Source: Misgurnus anguillicaudatus (Eukaryota; Chordata; Actinopteri; Cypriniformes; Cobitidae). From it: a stretch of 64,000 bases of DNA. The position numbers were made by a program, and so were the translations under genes. The notes under the pieces were generated by a model. The model made no database searches and was not told where the DNA came from. It saw only the letters and a program-made list of their open reading frames with translations. Below are positions 24,450-35,728 of this stretch, one piece after another; within the stretch, counting starts at the first letter, position 1; every line of letters begins with the position of its first letter. The stretch is from NCBI RefSeq assembly GCF_027580225.2, contig NC_073352.2, positions 35,265,501 to 35,329,500 on the forward strand. The letters run 5' to 3'.

Positions 24450-25740
24450 TTTGTAGCTACCGGCACCATCCCTAATTAGTTGTGTACAGTACATACAAAC
24501 ACACAAAAAGATTATCTTTCAATTTCTGCAGGACGACAGCCGTCTGTCTCAAAGTTACCCTGTGGCCAAATTCACAGATCTTTTCCAATAACCGAGTTTC
24601 TGTTCTGGCCACACGAGATAAAAAAGTGCTTTAAGAAGACACACCTGGTCGCTTTAAATCATTGGTAATGAACTCTGATTGCATTGCGTTACATGAGAGA
24701 ATATGATTGTCACCATGACAACATCTTCAAGATTGACTGCCAGCTTAATTGACTGCACATCATGTGCTGTGTATTATTCGCATGGCTAAGGTGGTCCTGT
24801 TGTCTCCGATGCATTAAATGCTTGCCAGTCATCGGTTACATTCATTAGCGTATGCAAACAGTCAAGGGCTTCCAGGGATTTGGGATATGAGGCGGTTTTT
24901 GGACTCCCGATGGGGTCAGCTCTTGGCTGGCAGCTGATGAGGTCAATGAGTCGACTCATTACTTGTATGTGACAGAAAGCGGCACAAAGACTCACTCGTT
25001 GTGCCAAAAGATAAGTAAATGAGTCATATGAGCAAGTGACAGTTTCTAGCCCCCCATAGCAGAGGAAAGTACATACGTCACACATGATTCAGATGTTAAC
25101 AACGAGGCCGAAAGCAACCGAATTCATTCGCTACACCCTGAAGAGGTTCTCGCTGTGACCCGGCAAGGTTTGGTTGACATAATGGAGCGCACCGACTTAC
25201 TCTTATTGTACACCTCAACACATCCTCGTTCGTATCCCAGAATGCAATCTGTCAGAGGTCCACTGGCCCTATCAGTTGCAAATGGAACGTGATTGTTTCT
25301 ACTATGCATAATAATGTTTCATTTACTCGGTCTGAAACAGATGTCCCTGAGAAATGCCACCAGATGCCATGAAGAACATTGTCAAGGTAATAACCTTCTT
25401 CTCCTCTAACTGGATATGACTTCATTTAGTTAGAAATGACATAAGTGAAACAATGAAGTCTCGCGTTCTGGCCTTCTACAGAGATTGGTTTTATTAACAG
25501 CCTGCCAAAAAACAAGGAAAAGTCTTGTTCGTTGTGGGATCTATACAAGAATATTTTCTTTTTAATAATTTGTGTTTATGTTGAGGGCGATCTTTAATTT
25601 GGATGTTAAAGTTAGCTGACTTTTTTCACAAAACACTGACATTGATGTTATGTGCGCAGACTGCGCACTTGCAGTCAAAGCTTTGGGTCACTTACTCATT
25701 GTTTATTTTTGCCACATTTTAAGAATAATTGTAAACTCTT
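24450..25740. other. Repeat-poor interval; candidate conserved block near 24.7-25.0 kb
   Basis: No paired termini or exon. About 24690-24990 is non-repetitive and balanced in composition. The minus-strand frame across 24786-25085 has no splice or start context that I can support. Confidence 0.28.
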
Positions 25741-25742
25741 TA

Positions 25743-26583
25743 CAGTTTTTCTCAGTCACTTTGCAACATTTCTCAGACAGAAATTAATTTTTCAAAACAC
25801 TTCATTCAACCCCACATCATCAGGTCAGTTGTGCACAACATAAAAGCAAATTCTCGTGTTTTGGACAAATTGCAAATGCTTTGGTACAATCATGCAGATG
25901 ATTATGTGCAATTGTCTGCTGTTTGCTACATTTTCAATTGCTTATCATCTTCATCGTATCATTTTATCATTTTCAATGAAATATAAAATACAGCTTTTCA
26001 GTTGAATAGTCTTCAACACCTCAAAACATCCAGATATTAATTCATCGCAAGACCTGTCATGCAAAATAGTCGACCTTTGTGTCATAATCTCTTATGTAGG
26101 CATGTTTTCCACAGGTATTTTTAGTCTTTTGTAAATGTGAACTGAATTGATAAATTGCTGTCTAGTGAATCTTGAAATGTTATGTTATAGAAAATGTGAC
26201 ATTTCTTACAGTGCACAGTGAACCTTTCTAATTTTGTCTTTTTTATTTGCATTGTAAAATATTATTTTTTTTTATCACGATGCATGTCATTTGTTAACAG
26301 AAAAAAGGTAAAAAAGTGAATTTACCCACAGTTTATATCAGAAAATACTGACACATATAGCTGGTATATTGACAACATGGCTAAACATTTTAACCGTCTT
26401 GTTCATGAACAATGACTTTGGCATTGATATGTTTACTTTTGAGAGATGAACTAAGGATTTTGAACGAGTTACAGGCTTTTGCAAGAGATTCATGATGTTG
26501 TGCTGTTTGTATGAATTGTTCTGAGAAATGCAGACATTATTTTACAAATTTAAAGAATGCTTCAAAGCGACTGAGAAAAACTG
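25743..26583. mobile_element. TA-flanked transposon, 841 bp, non-autonomous
   Basis: The inverted termini cagtttttctcagtcacttt and aaagcgactgagaaaaactg are each flanked by TA (25741-25742 and 26584-26585), as in Tc1/mariner-type insertion. The AT-rich interior has no transposase. Confidence 0.75.
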
Positions 26584-26585
26584 TA

Positions 26586-26953
26586 AAACTATGAGTAAAA
26601 ACAAACTGTACTAATGGAATTATGTGAAAATCAAAATGTACTGAAATATCTTGAGAATTTGCTTTTGTTATTATTGAAGGAGTTTCCATCTAAGGTGGGC
26701 TTTTGTTTGTTGCTTTTCTTTATTATTTGGTAATCTATTAAAAAAACTAACTAGTTTTGTAAAGAAATTGCTGTCATCGCATCAGCGATTGGCCCTCTGG
26801 CTTGTCAATCACTGCCATTGTGATCCTTGTAAGAGACGTGCACACTCCAGTTACTTTACACAGGTGACGCATGCGCATAGCACATGAAACTCCATCTATA
26901 GTTTCGGTTCGTTTTCATTGTCGCTCCTGCTTTCCTCCTCGAATATTTGCACC
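26586..26953. other. Short interval preceding the R-W-R exon remnant
   Basis: The last 100 bp before 26954 (gtgacgcatgcgcatagca, then a pyrimidine-rich run) look like the promoter/5' leader of the transposon exon remnant that follows. Confidence 0.25.
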
Positions 26954-27147
26954 ATGATAGAGAAGAAACCCAAAGAAGAACGCAAAAGAAAGACTTTTTT
27001 TTGAAGTCGCTGAGAAGAGGAGATAATTGTCAGAAGAACGTAATCTAACCAGAGTCATTCTTGGAGAAACATTTCAACGCTGGAGAGCAATGAAGGAACA
27101 GAGAGTGTCAAGACAGACGCACAGTTCACAAAAATTCTTCTGGACAG
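26954..27147 (+). pseudogene. Exon remnant with R-W-R motif, probably transposon-encoded
   Basis: It starts at ATG 26954 (MIEKKPKEERKRK). After a frame change it reads RNLTRVILGETFQRWRAMKE, then in yet another frame SVKTDAQFTKILLDR, and finishes at a consensus splice donor (gacag/gttttt, 27147/27148). This lysine/arginine-rich start followed by an R-V-x-x-G-x-x-F-x-R-W-R block and a T-D-A-x-x-x-x-x-L-L-D block recurs, from memory, in many predicted fish proteins linked to repeats. I cannot name the domain. At least two frameshifts and a stop make it non-functional. Confidence 0.5.
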
Positions 27148-27589
27148 GTTTTTAATAATTTGTGTCTTTCTTTGTGTAATAATTATTGTTGTACTGTTAT
27201 TCAGGTATATCGATGTTGTTCTTGTACTGTAGTTGTAAGGCAGTGACCAGTCTGCTACATGCTAGTTGTAATGGTAGTAGCGTCGACTGATCTAACTTTA
27301 CGTCTTATGTGTTTATTATCATATCATTTCACATAATGAATCCACTGCGACACAGCATATGCCAGTGGTAAACAAACACTCGTGTTCAAATACTCGTGCA
27401 TGAGTTTTGGAAGGCGTTCCCCTAGAAATGGCTGTTCTTACGCATGCGCTCATTTCAAAAACTCAGTAACGGTTTTTGAATTCTCCGTCTGCAAAATCAT
27501 CCTCTTTTGCGCCTTTAACTTTTTTATAAAAAATGTAATCCCCATAAAATGTTTATATTCAATATACATATATATCCTTTATAGGATCA

Positions 27590-28122
27590 GCTAAGTCTGG
27601 CTCTCTTTCAAGGTTTTTTTCCCTAAAGAGTTTTTAACCCCTTGAGGGGTCAGCTAACATTAGCTTAACATAGAACTACGTTACATTACGTTGCAAATAC
27701 ATTGCGTTATTATTCGGCTCACTAGAAGGGTTTCATCTTAGCTGTTGTACTTTGCTACTTTGATAATATAAGACTTACTATCTTTCTCTATATTTCCATT
27801 TTCTTTATCTGTACATTTCTTTAAATGCTGTTAAAAAATATGGGGGGGTGATAGTGTAAATTAATTGTAAATAACTTTCTTACAGTAAAAGATATGTCAA
27901 AGTGCAGAAAGTAGAGAGTCTAAGCTTTCAAACAGTATCTCGTATGGGGTACTGGGTCCATGACAGACCATAATAAATTAAAGGAAGATTTTATATTAAG
28001 TAATAATAAATCATTCTGGACCCGTTACAGGGTCCCACAGTTAAAGAAGTTAAAAAATTACTAACCAACCCTTGTCTATGTATACTGTGTTAGACTTGAT
28101 GAGACTATTTCCAGTGCACTTA
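27590..28122 (+). mobile_element. L2-type LINE 3' UTR fragment (left part)
   Basis: ggatcagctaagtctggctc and ttttttccctaaagagttt, followed by a gtcagctaacattagcttaa word, parallel the 3' UTR at 13840-13925 (cccagggagagtcagccaac, ggcttaac). It is a different subfamily of the same kind. The Tc1 element at 28123 splits this fragment from its tail. Confidence 0.5.
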
Positions 28123-29732
28123 CAGTATTGTTCAAAATAATAGCAGTACAATGTGACTAACCAGAATAATCAAGGTTTTTAGTATATTTTTTATTGCTAC
28201 ATGGCAAACAAGTTACCAGTAGGTAGATTCTCAGAAAACAAACAAGACCCAGCATTCATGGTATGCACGCTCTTAAGGCTGTGCAATTGGGCAATTAGTT
28301 GAATTAGTTGAAAGGGGTGTGTTCAAAAAAATAGCAGTGTGGCATTGAATCACTGAGGTCATCAATTTTGTGAAGACACAGGTGTAAATCAGGTGGCCCC
28401 TATTTAAGGATGAAGCCAACACTTGTTGAACATGCATTTGAAAGCTGAGGAAAATGGGTCGTTCAAGACATTGTTCAGAAGAACAGCGTACTTTGATTAA
28501 AAAGTTGATTGGAGAGGGGAAAACCTATAAAGAGGTGCAAAAAATGATAGGCTGTTCAGCTAAAATGATCTCCAATGCCTTAAAACGGAGAGCAAAACCA
28601 GCGAAACGTGGAAGAAAACCATCAAAATGGATAGAAGAATAACCAGAATGGCAAAGGCTCAGCCAATGATCACCTCCAGGATGATCAAAGACAGTCTGGA
28701 GTTACCTGTAAGTACTGTGACAGTTAGAAGACGTCTGTGTGAAGCTAATCTATTTTCAAGAATCCCCCGCAAAGTCCCTCTGTTAAAAAAAAGGCATGTG
28801 CAGAAGAGGTTACAATTTGCCAAAGAACACATCAACTGGCCTAAAGAGAAATGGAGGAACATTTTGTGGACTGATGTGGACTAAAATTGTTCTTTTTGGG
28901 TCCAAGGGCCACAGGCAGTTTGTGAGACGACCCCCAAACTCTGAATTCAAGCCACAGTACACAGTGAAGACAGTGAAGCATGGAGGTGCAAGCATCATGA
29001 TATGGGCATGTTTCTCCTACTATGGTGTTGGGCCTATTTATCGCATACCAGGGATCATGGATCAGTTTGCATATGTTAAAATACTTGAAGAGGTCATGTT
29101 GCCCTATGCTGAAGAGGACATGCCCTTGAAATGGTTGTTTCAACAAGACAATGACCCAAAACACACTAGTAAATGGGCAAAGTCTTGGTTCCAAACCAAC
29201 AAAATTAATGTTATGGAGTGGCCAGCCCAATCTCCAGACCTTAATCCAATTGAGAACTTGTGGGGTGATATCAAAAATGCTGTTTCTGAAGCAAAACCAA
29301 GAAATGTGAATGAATTGTGGAATGTTGTTAAAGAATCATGAAGTGGAATAACAGCTGAGAGGTGCCACAAGTTGGTTGACTCCATGCCACACAGATATCA
29401 AGCAGTTTTAAAAAACTGTGGTCATACAACTAAATATTAGTTTAGTGATTCACAGGATTGCTAAATCCCAGAATTTTTTTTGTACAAAATAGTTTTGAGT
29501 TTGTACAGTCAAAGGTAGACACTGCCATTTTTTTGAACACACCCCTTTCAACTAATTGCCCAATTGCACAGCCTTAAGAGCGTGCATATCATGAATGCTG
29601 GGGCTCATTTGTTTTCTGAGAATCTACTGAACCTACTGGTAACTTCTTTGCCACGTAGCAATAAAAAATATACTACAAACCTTGATTATTCCGGTTAGTC
29701 ACATTGTACTGCTATTATTTTGAACAATACTG
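28123..29732 (+). mobile_element. Nearly full-length Tc1-like transposon
   Basis: The termini cagtattgttcaaaataat and attattttgaacaatactg are inverted and flanked by TA (28121-28122, 29733-29734). The terminal repeats are long, about 220 bp, and each holds an inner copy of the gttcaaaa-type repeat (IR/DR organisation). Total length of 1.61 kb is normal for Tc1. It is inserted in a LINE tail. Confidence 0.93.
28454..29440 (+). pseudogene. Tc1 transposase pseudogene (DD34E), three lesions
   Basis: From ATG 28454 the protein begins MGRSRHCSEEQRTLIKKL with an N-terminal HTH ([20 protein letters not shown]) and a GRKPSK AT-hook-like linker. A frameshift lies near 28632. A second HTH part follows ([14 protein letters not shown], then [20 protein letters not shown]), leading to WTD with the first catalytic Asp near 28870, where a second frameshift falls. 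The rest is open: KHGGASIMIWACFS, FQQDNDPKHTS (second Asp), SPDLNPIENLW (Glu, 34 residues after Asp). A TGG-to-TGA-type stop at about 29339 precedes an otherwise intact C-terminus (ITAERCHKLVDSMP) ending at 29440. All catalytic residues are still readable, so decay is modest. Confidence 0.9.
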
Positions 29733-29734
29733 TA

Positions 29735-29905
29735 TGTATTGCTGTTCTTGTATTGCTATAATTGCTTCGATTGTTTACCTCACTTGTAAGTCGCTTTGGA
29801 CAAAAACGTCTGCTAACTGACTAAATGTAAATGTATTCATTTGAGCTGCTTTGAAACAATTAAACAATTGTAAAAAGTGCTATATAAATAACTTTGAGTC
29901 AAAAT
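29735..29905 (+). repeat. LINE/SINE 3' tails in tandem
   Basis: Two different tails follow each other: aagtcgctttggacaaaaac, then gtctgctaactgactaaatg, and next gagctgctttgaaacaatta closing with gtgctatataaataac. Both are the 3' ends used by fish L2-type LINEs and their SINEs. Together with 27590-28122 they flank the Tc1 insertion. Confidence 0.6.
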
Positions 29906-31005
29906 GTGTGTTTTTTACCAAAACTAAACTAAACTAAAATAATTTTAAACAGCATACCCCTTCAGATCAGAAGGTTTAAAGTTTGTGTATATACAGCAAA
30001 CATGTGTATATATAATAGTTTATAGATGGTTAACATTGCATACATTTTTAAGAAAAGCACGCACGCAGGCTACTGTTGCTATGGTTACATCCTCAGTCGA
30101 ACGCTATTTTTTCTTTGCAAGCTTTTATGTACGACAGAGTGAGAAAACAAACCTACTGTAGACTAACCTATATAACCTGGTTACTGAAGCAAAACCAAAG
30201 CCATTTTTCACATCATCATCCTTTTTCACTTTCAAAATTTAAAATGATTTGACACAAATATGTATGCTTTGTAGAAGTATTGAAAGTACGGTGTTGTACT
30301 CCGTACCTTAAAGATAGTGGATTCTGAGAGCAACTTTACGTTATAAATCATACAGCGTTACACATTGAACTTTAATGCACTGCTTCTGTATTGCTTGTCT
30401 AGAAGGACATACTTTGAATTCATTTTGCTTACATTGATTTCAGAGGGGCGATGTGTCATACAGTAATAATATAAGATGTACCTCTGATGTTTCCTTCACA
30501 GATCTATATATTAACTGTGAAAAGGTCATATTGCAGGTACACTGTGTAGGTGGTTAAGTTTCTTTCATAAAGCAAGAGCCTCATCTTATAACATGTACTT
30601 TCAGCGAGTTGGTAAGGTGACATAACAAATGTCGACTTGTTGAGCTGTGTAGTTACAAAAGGTAACATTAAGAAATAGTAGTTGGATAAAGGTCATGCTA
30701 ATCAATTGAGACGTTGCAGGTGTTTTTTTTACATGAAAAGCAAAAAAAGATGAGTCCTAATAGTGCAAACATAAATCCAGAGGTCACCTTAGATCTTAAA
30801 TCCAGCTGCTTTCTCTGTGTAACTGTGATAATTAACTTTCACAAGTACTGTGTATGTTTCAAAGGTTACTGTATATTTATATAACTCTCTGCAGATCATT
30901 TGCTGTAAATAAATATAGGATCACTATACTAATACTTGACGTGTGAAGTGTTATTTTGTCAAAAGAAAGTACAGTACATGGTGATCCCAGGATGTCAAGA
31001 TCAGT
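29906..31005. other. AT-rich interval without recognised feature
   Basis: No termini could be paired and no exon found. Confidence 0.3.
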
Positions 31006-31013
31006 TTTGGTAA

Positions 31014-31696
31014 TAGAGATGAAACAATATGGAAACTTTACATCACGGTTATAGTGACCAAAATCACCATGGTTATCAATAATATCATGGATTTGTGAAC
31101 AATTTCTAGAAATGTAAAAAATATATACTGATGCAAACCAAATTTAAAATAGATTTGACATGTAAGTGCACTTTTGTTCACATAAACATCAAATAAATGA
31201 CATTAACATTAATCATGGCACATTTGGGGACATGAGATAAATGTTGATCTAGTTCAGATAAAAAACAACAGAGTAAATCAGATTTAATCATATAAACACA
31301 GAACAAATCATCAAGTCATCTGTTTGTGTATGTTGTGAGAAATAAGGTGAACTTTATGACCCATGAAACCTGCGCTCACAGCAATCACTGAAGAAACAAA
31401 AAACGCATCAGATCTCATAATTTAATGGAAAATGAAGAGAAATATTAAGTAAACATGTGTCCATACAACTAGATTTTTATTATTCAAATTCAGTCAGTGA
31501 AGCACTGTCATCACAAACACATGGGAGCAGATGTGAATGAATGTGTTTGTCTCACGTTATTGTTTAATTGGTTGATACTGGACAGGGGTTTTCCAGCCGT
31601 GAAACTGGCACGGTTAAACGGTAATTAGAAAATGATGAGGTAATACTAAACATTGGACATTTTTATCGCTGTAAACCATTAATCGTTACATCTCTA
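31014..31696. mobile_element. hAT element, 8-bp TSD with one mismatch
   Basis: The ends tagagatgaaacaatatgga and ccattaatcgttacatctct(a) are inverted. The flanks tttggtaa (31006-31013) and gttggtaa (31697-31704) agree at 7 of 8 positions. Subterminal words such as cacggttatagtgacc and cggttaaacggtaatt fit hAT. No transposase is encoded. Confidence 0.75.
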
Positions 31697-31704
31697 GTTG
31701 GTAA

Positions 31705-34119
31705 TAAAAACAATATTTTGGAAAATGGCACCCTTACAAACAAAGGTACAGTACATGATGTCCCTGCACGCATCTAACCTTTAAAAAAAGTGCTCAGTGC
31801 TTTCATCTCTCACCTCTCTCTTCAATGTCTTTCCAATGAATGAATGCAATGGGAATAGTCAGAAGTCTTCCTAAGAGAAAATCTGTGAATGTTAAACCCC
31901 CGTATTTAAGCACCTCTTTAAACAGCAGCCTGCAGGTGTGATATATGTTGAATCTCCATAAACAAGCCCAACTGTTCCCTCCTTCTGTCATCTGGTTTTA
32001 ATGTCAGGGTTTAATTTCTTCTAGCTGTTCTTCAGTTTCATCCTCGACATCACTACAGTCAGAAACAGATGTTTCAGTTTCACAATCCCAAACAATTCAG
32101 TTTCTGACGCCGCACTACATCAATATTGAATGGTCACATCAGTGTACCTCATATCTCAGGAGGATTGTGTGTGCATGTGTGACGACAACCTTGTTTGAAT
32201 ACACAATAGCTTCTACTCACTTCTGCTGTTATCCAGGTTTTCTATATAAAAATAATGAGAGCGTACCAGGTTTAACTAATCACCCCTCATGTCTTCTACT
32301 GGTTGAAAAAATAGATAGTCCCACCAAACTCATACCAGGGTTGCTTTTTAAGGATTTACATTTTTTTTGTGATGTCTTTGAATATTAACCTGGGTTGGTT
32401 TTACTAACAAAATGACAGACTTTACAGTACACAGTATTTACGTCTTGTTCTCCTTTAAAATTGTGCAAACATCCATTAAACAAAATGAGTTAGCTTGAAG
32501 CCAAAAAATGTGAGAAAATAAATCTTGATTTTAGTGAATCTAATTAAATTCAGTTGATCTTTCTCACCCCATTGGCAAATTGTTTATTCTTATGTTAAGC
32601 ATGCAAACAAATAACAAAAGAAAGAATTGCTAGTGGGGTTAAAAGTTTTAAAATGTTATACAGTTCGGTTTCTCAAGTAAATTTAAGGATATTTAGATAT
32701 CTTACCGAAAACAAGAGAAAACTTCTTAGTAGAAAGATTATTTTTGGAGGGGTGGTATTCATATTCATAATTTTTCAACATTTAAAAGTATATTATTTCC
32801 TATAATACAATATGTATCCAAGCTAATGTTAGCTGATATGCCCCATAGTGAAATCCTCCTATCATCTGGGGCGGGGCAATAGTTTATTCGTTTATGTTTT
32901 TTTGTTCATTTTTTACTCATTTATGGCAAACCACTTGATTGGTGGACAAAAAAGAAGCTGATTTACTCTAAGGGCAACACTGTCACGACCGCAACCTTGA
33001 AACTTGAAAATTCCTGTGTGCCAGGGAGCGACAACAACACACTCGCTGGTTTTAAGCCCCAGCACACCTAACAACCTCTTTAGTGCAAGGAAATGACAGA
33101 GCATCACGTATTAGCATCAGGTGCAAGAAGAAATCCTTGATGTTACAAGTTCTCACTTGTGTAAAGTGAAGCCCACAAAAAAAGCATGCAATGCGCATGT
33201 TAATGTGAAACTATGATGATAATAATAATAATTCAAAACAAAAATGGACAAACATGCCCACAATCATCGTGAAGGCCCGCTATCATCCATACGTCTGACT
33301 ATCGTCAATAGATGATAGTATTAGGCATAACCCTAATCTAAGCTTTACACAGAAGTCTTGACACGCAGTGTAAATGTATAAAAATATCTCCATGTGGGCC
33401 GTTGCTGAGTATGCAAGGTGCACTGGTGTGCAATAATGTATTGTACTATCACAGAGTCTGCGAGTACAGACGCCCTGAAGTGCTTCACTCAATCTTTTGT
33501 GTTTGGTGCTGTGAATCAGCACTGCTGAACCAAAACAGGCAACTAGGTCAGTGGTGTTTAGGTGCTATTCATCAAAGTCCCACCAGAACTAAAGCCAGAC
33601 ATTATGGATTTCTTTTACAGTATGTTATCATGAGGCATTTTATCCAGATTTTCTGTTTTGAAGAGATTATATCTTACATCATTTTATTTTCTCTATTAGA
33701 TTTGATTAAAATGTTTATTTCCAGCAATGTTTAGTTTTATACCTTTCATACTCCCTATCTTTCCATGTTACATAAGTAAAAAAAGGCTAATGCTGCCCTA
33801 TCCTTTACTAAAAGCTCACTTACTGGCATTCAGGTTGAGAAGACAATTTGTGCTAAACTGTTGTGAACTGAAGATCTTGTTAAAAAGATCAGAGACCTTG
33901 TTAAAATATAACTAAAGCCCTACTTGCTATGTAATGTATAGTTATGTACTGCATAAAGCAGATTCAGAGCGTTCCCACACTAGTGAGTACAGAGAGCGTT
34001 TGATCCTAAAAGCCTCTGGTTTGTTCAAGGCGACCGTAGGACACACTCATATTAGGCACGGTTGCCTTGAACCCTGCCTGAGCGCAATTGTCCCCCCTCC
34101 CCAATCCCTCAGAGGCTTG
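31705..34119. other. Long interval without recognised gene
   Basis: Several short frames (about 32167-32388, 33402-33734) lack splice sites, homology or codon character. A small inverted word pair aaggcgaccgt/acggttgcctt lies at about 34028-34071. No other structure was resolved. Confidence 0.3.
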
Positions 34120-34121
34120 TA

Positions 34122-34284
34122 CACTCTTAGAAAAAAGCTACAAGGTACAAAATGTCAATGGGGCGGTACCTTTTCATAAAGTACACTTTTATATATAAAA
34201 GGTGCATATTGGTACATTAGAGGTACATACTTTTAAAAGGTACTGTCCTAGTTCCAACTTTTGTCCCTTTCTTTCTGAGAAAGT
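34122..34284. mobile_element. MITE with 'ggtac' repeats (cactcttagaaaaaa end)
   Basis: It starts after TA with cactcttagaaaaaa and ends near ctttctttctgagaaagta, its imperfect complement. The inside is full of ggtac-centred words (aaggtac, ggtaccttttc, aggtacata), typical of a widespread fish MITE. Confidence 0.65.
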
Positions 34285-34339
34285 ACTTTTAGCGATCCAA
34301 TCTGATTCTTTACAGGATATATTATACAGTAAATAGATA

Positions 34340-34960
34340 CTATTTTATAAAATTTTAGGGATCGAGGACGTGACAGGGAAAGAGAAACAAAATCCTATTA
34401 GGGTAGGGGCCGTTCGCATGTAATGACGTGTCACACAGTAGTGTGGTTTAAAATCTGCTTGGTTCCAGACAGGCTAACTATTGCGGCATAAGTACATTTA
34501 CTAGACAAATTATGTAAATGCTTTGTTAAAGAGAAATGTCTTTAGTTTAGACTTAAATTGATCAACTGTGTCTGATTCCTGAACATTTGTTGGCAAATCA
34601 TTTCAAAGCTTAGGGGCTAAGTAGGAAAAGGGTCGACCACCTTTAGATACTTTTGATATTCTTAGAGATATTTAAATGACCAAAGTTTTGCGATCCATGG
34701 TGTACGTGATGGATTGTATTCTGATAGTTATTTTCCAAGAAGGACTATTTAAGTTGTGGGTGATTAGCAATATTTTCAAATGTATGCGATATTTAACTGC
34801 TAACAGTGCAGTGCATCGAGTAAGCATTCTTGCAACAGCGTTTTGAACCAGCTGAAGCTTGTTTACTTGATTTGCGTGACATCCTCTGAGTAACGAGTTA
34901 CAATAGTCTATCCTTGAGGTCATAAAAGCATCTGACGCAGACAGCATACTTTATGGGGTA
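34340..34960 (-). mobile_element. L2-type LINE fragment, minus strand (RT end and 3' UTR)
   Basis: On the minus strand the fragment runs from the end of reverse transcriptase (34947) into the 3' UTR (34500 down to 34340). That UTR matches 13490-13660 on the plus strand (cgcaatagttagcctgtctg, ggcccctac). It lacks the 5' part and the poly/tandem tail. Confidence 0.72.
34510..34947 (-). pseudogene. Reverse transcriptase C-terminus, L2-type LINE
   Basis: The translation shows the conserved post-catalytic region: FMTSRIDYCNSLLRG, then NKLQLVQNAVARMLTR, then AVKYRIHLKILLITH. After an internal deletion and frame change it continues with the C-terminal NDLPTNVQESDTVDQFKSKL and KTFLFNKAFT before TAA at 34510-34512. 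The usual 'LWN' Trp is a stop (TGA). The YADD-type catalytic motif lies upstream and is absent. This is a dead fragment of the L2/Rex-like group; the exact clade needs a tree. Confidence 0.75.
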
Positions 34961-35728
34961 TTTTTGAGATATTTCTAAGACGGTAGAATGCTGTGCGGCA
35001 GACATTGAAGATATGACCATTGAAGGATAGACTGCTATCAAACATCACACTTATAATATTGAATTCCTTCAATATTATTTAAAATGCCATTGTGAAACCT
35101 AAAGAAGCTGCCTAATAAAATGACAATGAGTATGATTTTTACAAATTCTAGAAAAAGAGTGACATGAAGAATTTAACATATAGTTTAAAAGCGTTATTTC
35201 ATATTTAATGAGTTTACTACTCTAAAATATGGAAAAATATAAAAAGTTGACCCCAAACTTTTCAACAGTATTATTTGTCATTTCACATTCTGAGTGAAAT
35301 GAGAGATTAAAGCGGATTGTCCAGTTTCGTCTGTGCTGTTTGGCACAGCATGAGTCTCATTACAGTACAGATGGAAATTGCCTCTATTATCTGAGGTCTC
35401 AAACACTGGGCTCCAATCCTGACTGAATGAGAATGGGAAACCATAGCCGCTCTGTGTCTTTTTTAATTAAGACTCATTTAACTTTTCATAGGAAGAGAAA
35501 TGATTTCTCTTGCTCATATTACTCACCATTAGAAGCTATTACGCCTGCTGGTGAATTCCACGCCGAGGTGAGATTTGCAAATCTGAGCGCTTTGTCTGGT
35601 GTAGGTTCAAGAAAATGAAAGATTCAGGTAATTATGAAATTGTAAAATATAACACCAGGGTAAACACAATGCATGACACTGGAATTGATTCTTTTTACCC
35701 TCGGTGCTTTTCAGGATGATCACAGAAG
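34961..35728. other. Repeat-poor interval; candidate conserved block 35.29-35.60 kb
   Basis: No transposon ends were found. From about 35290 to 35600 the text is complex, with a tttttaattaagactcattt homeodomain-type word and no repeats. Confidence 0.3.

Noticed and set aside
28841..29230. 129-codon minus-strand open frame
   Set aside because: It is antisense to the Tc1 transposase, which has clear catalytic motifs on the plus strand.
33402..33734. 110-codon plus-strand open frame
   Set aside because: No homology, no splice context and ordinary AT-rich composition.
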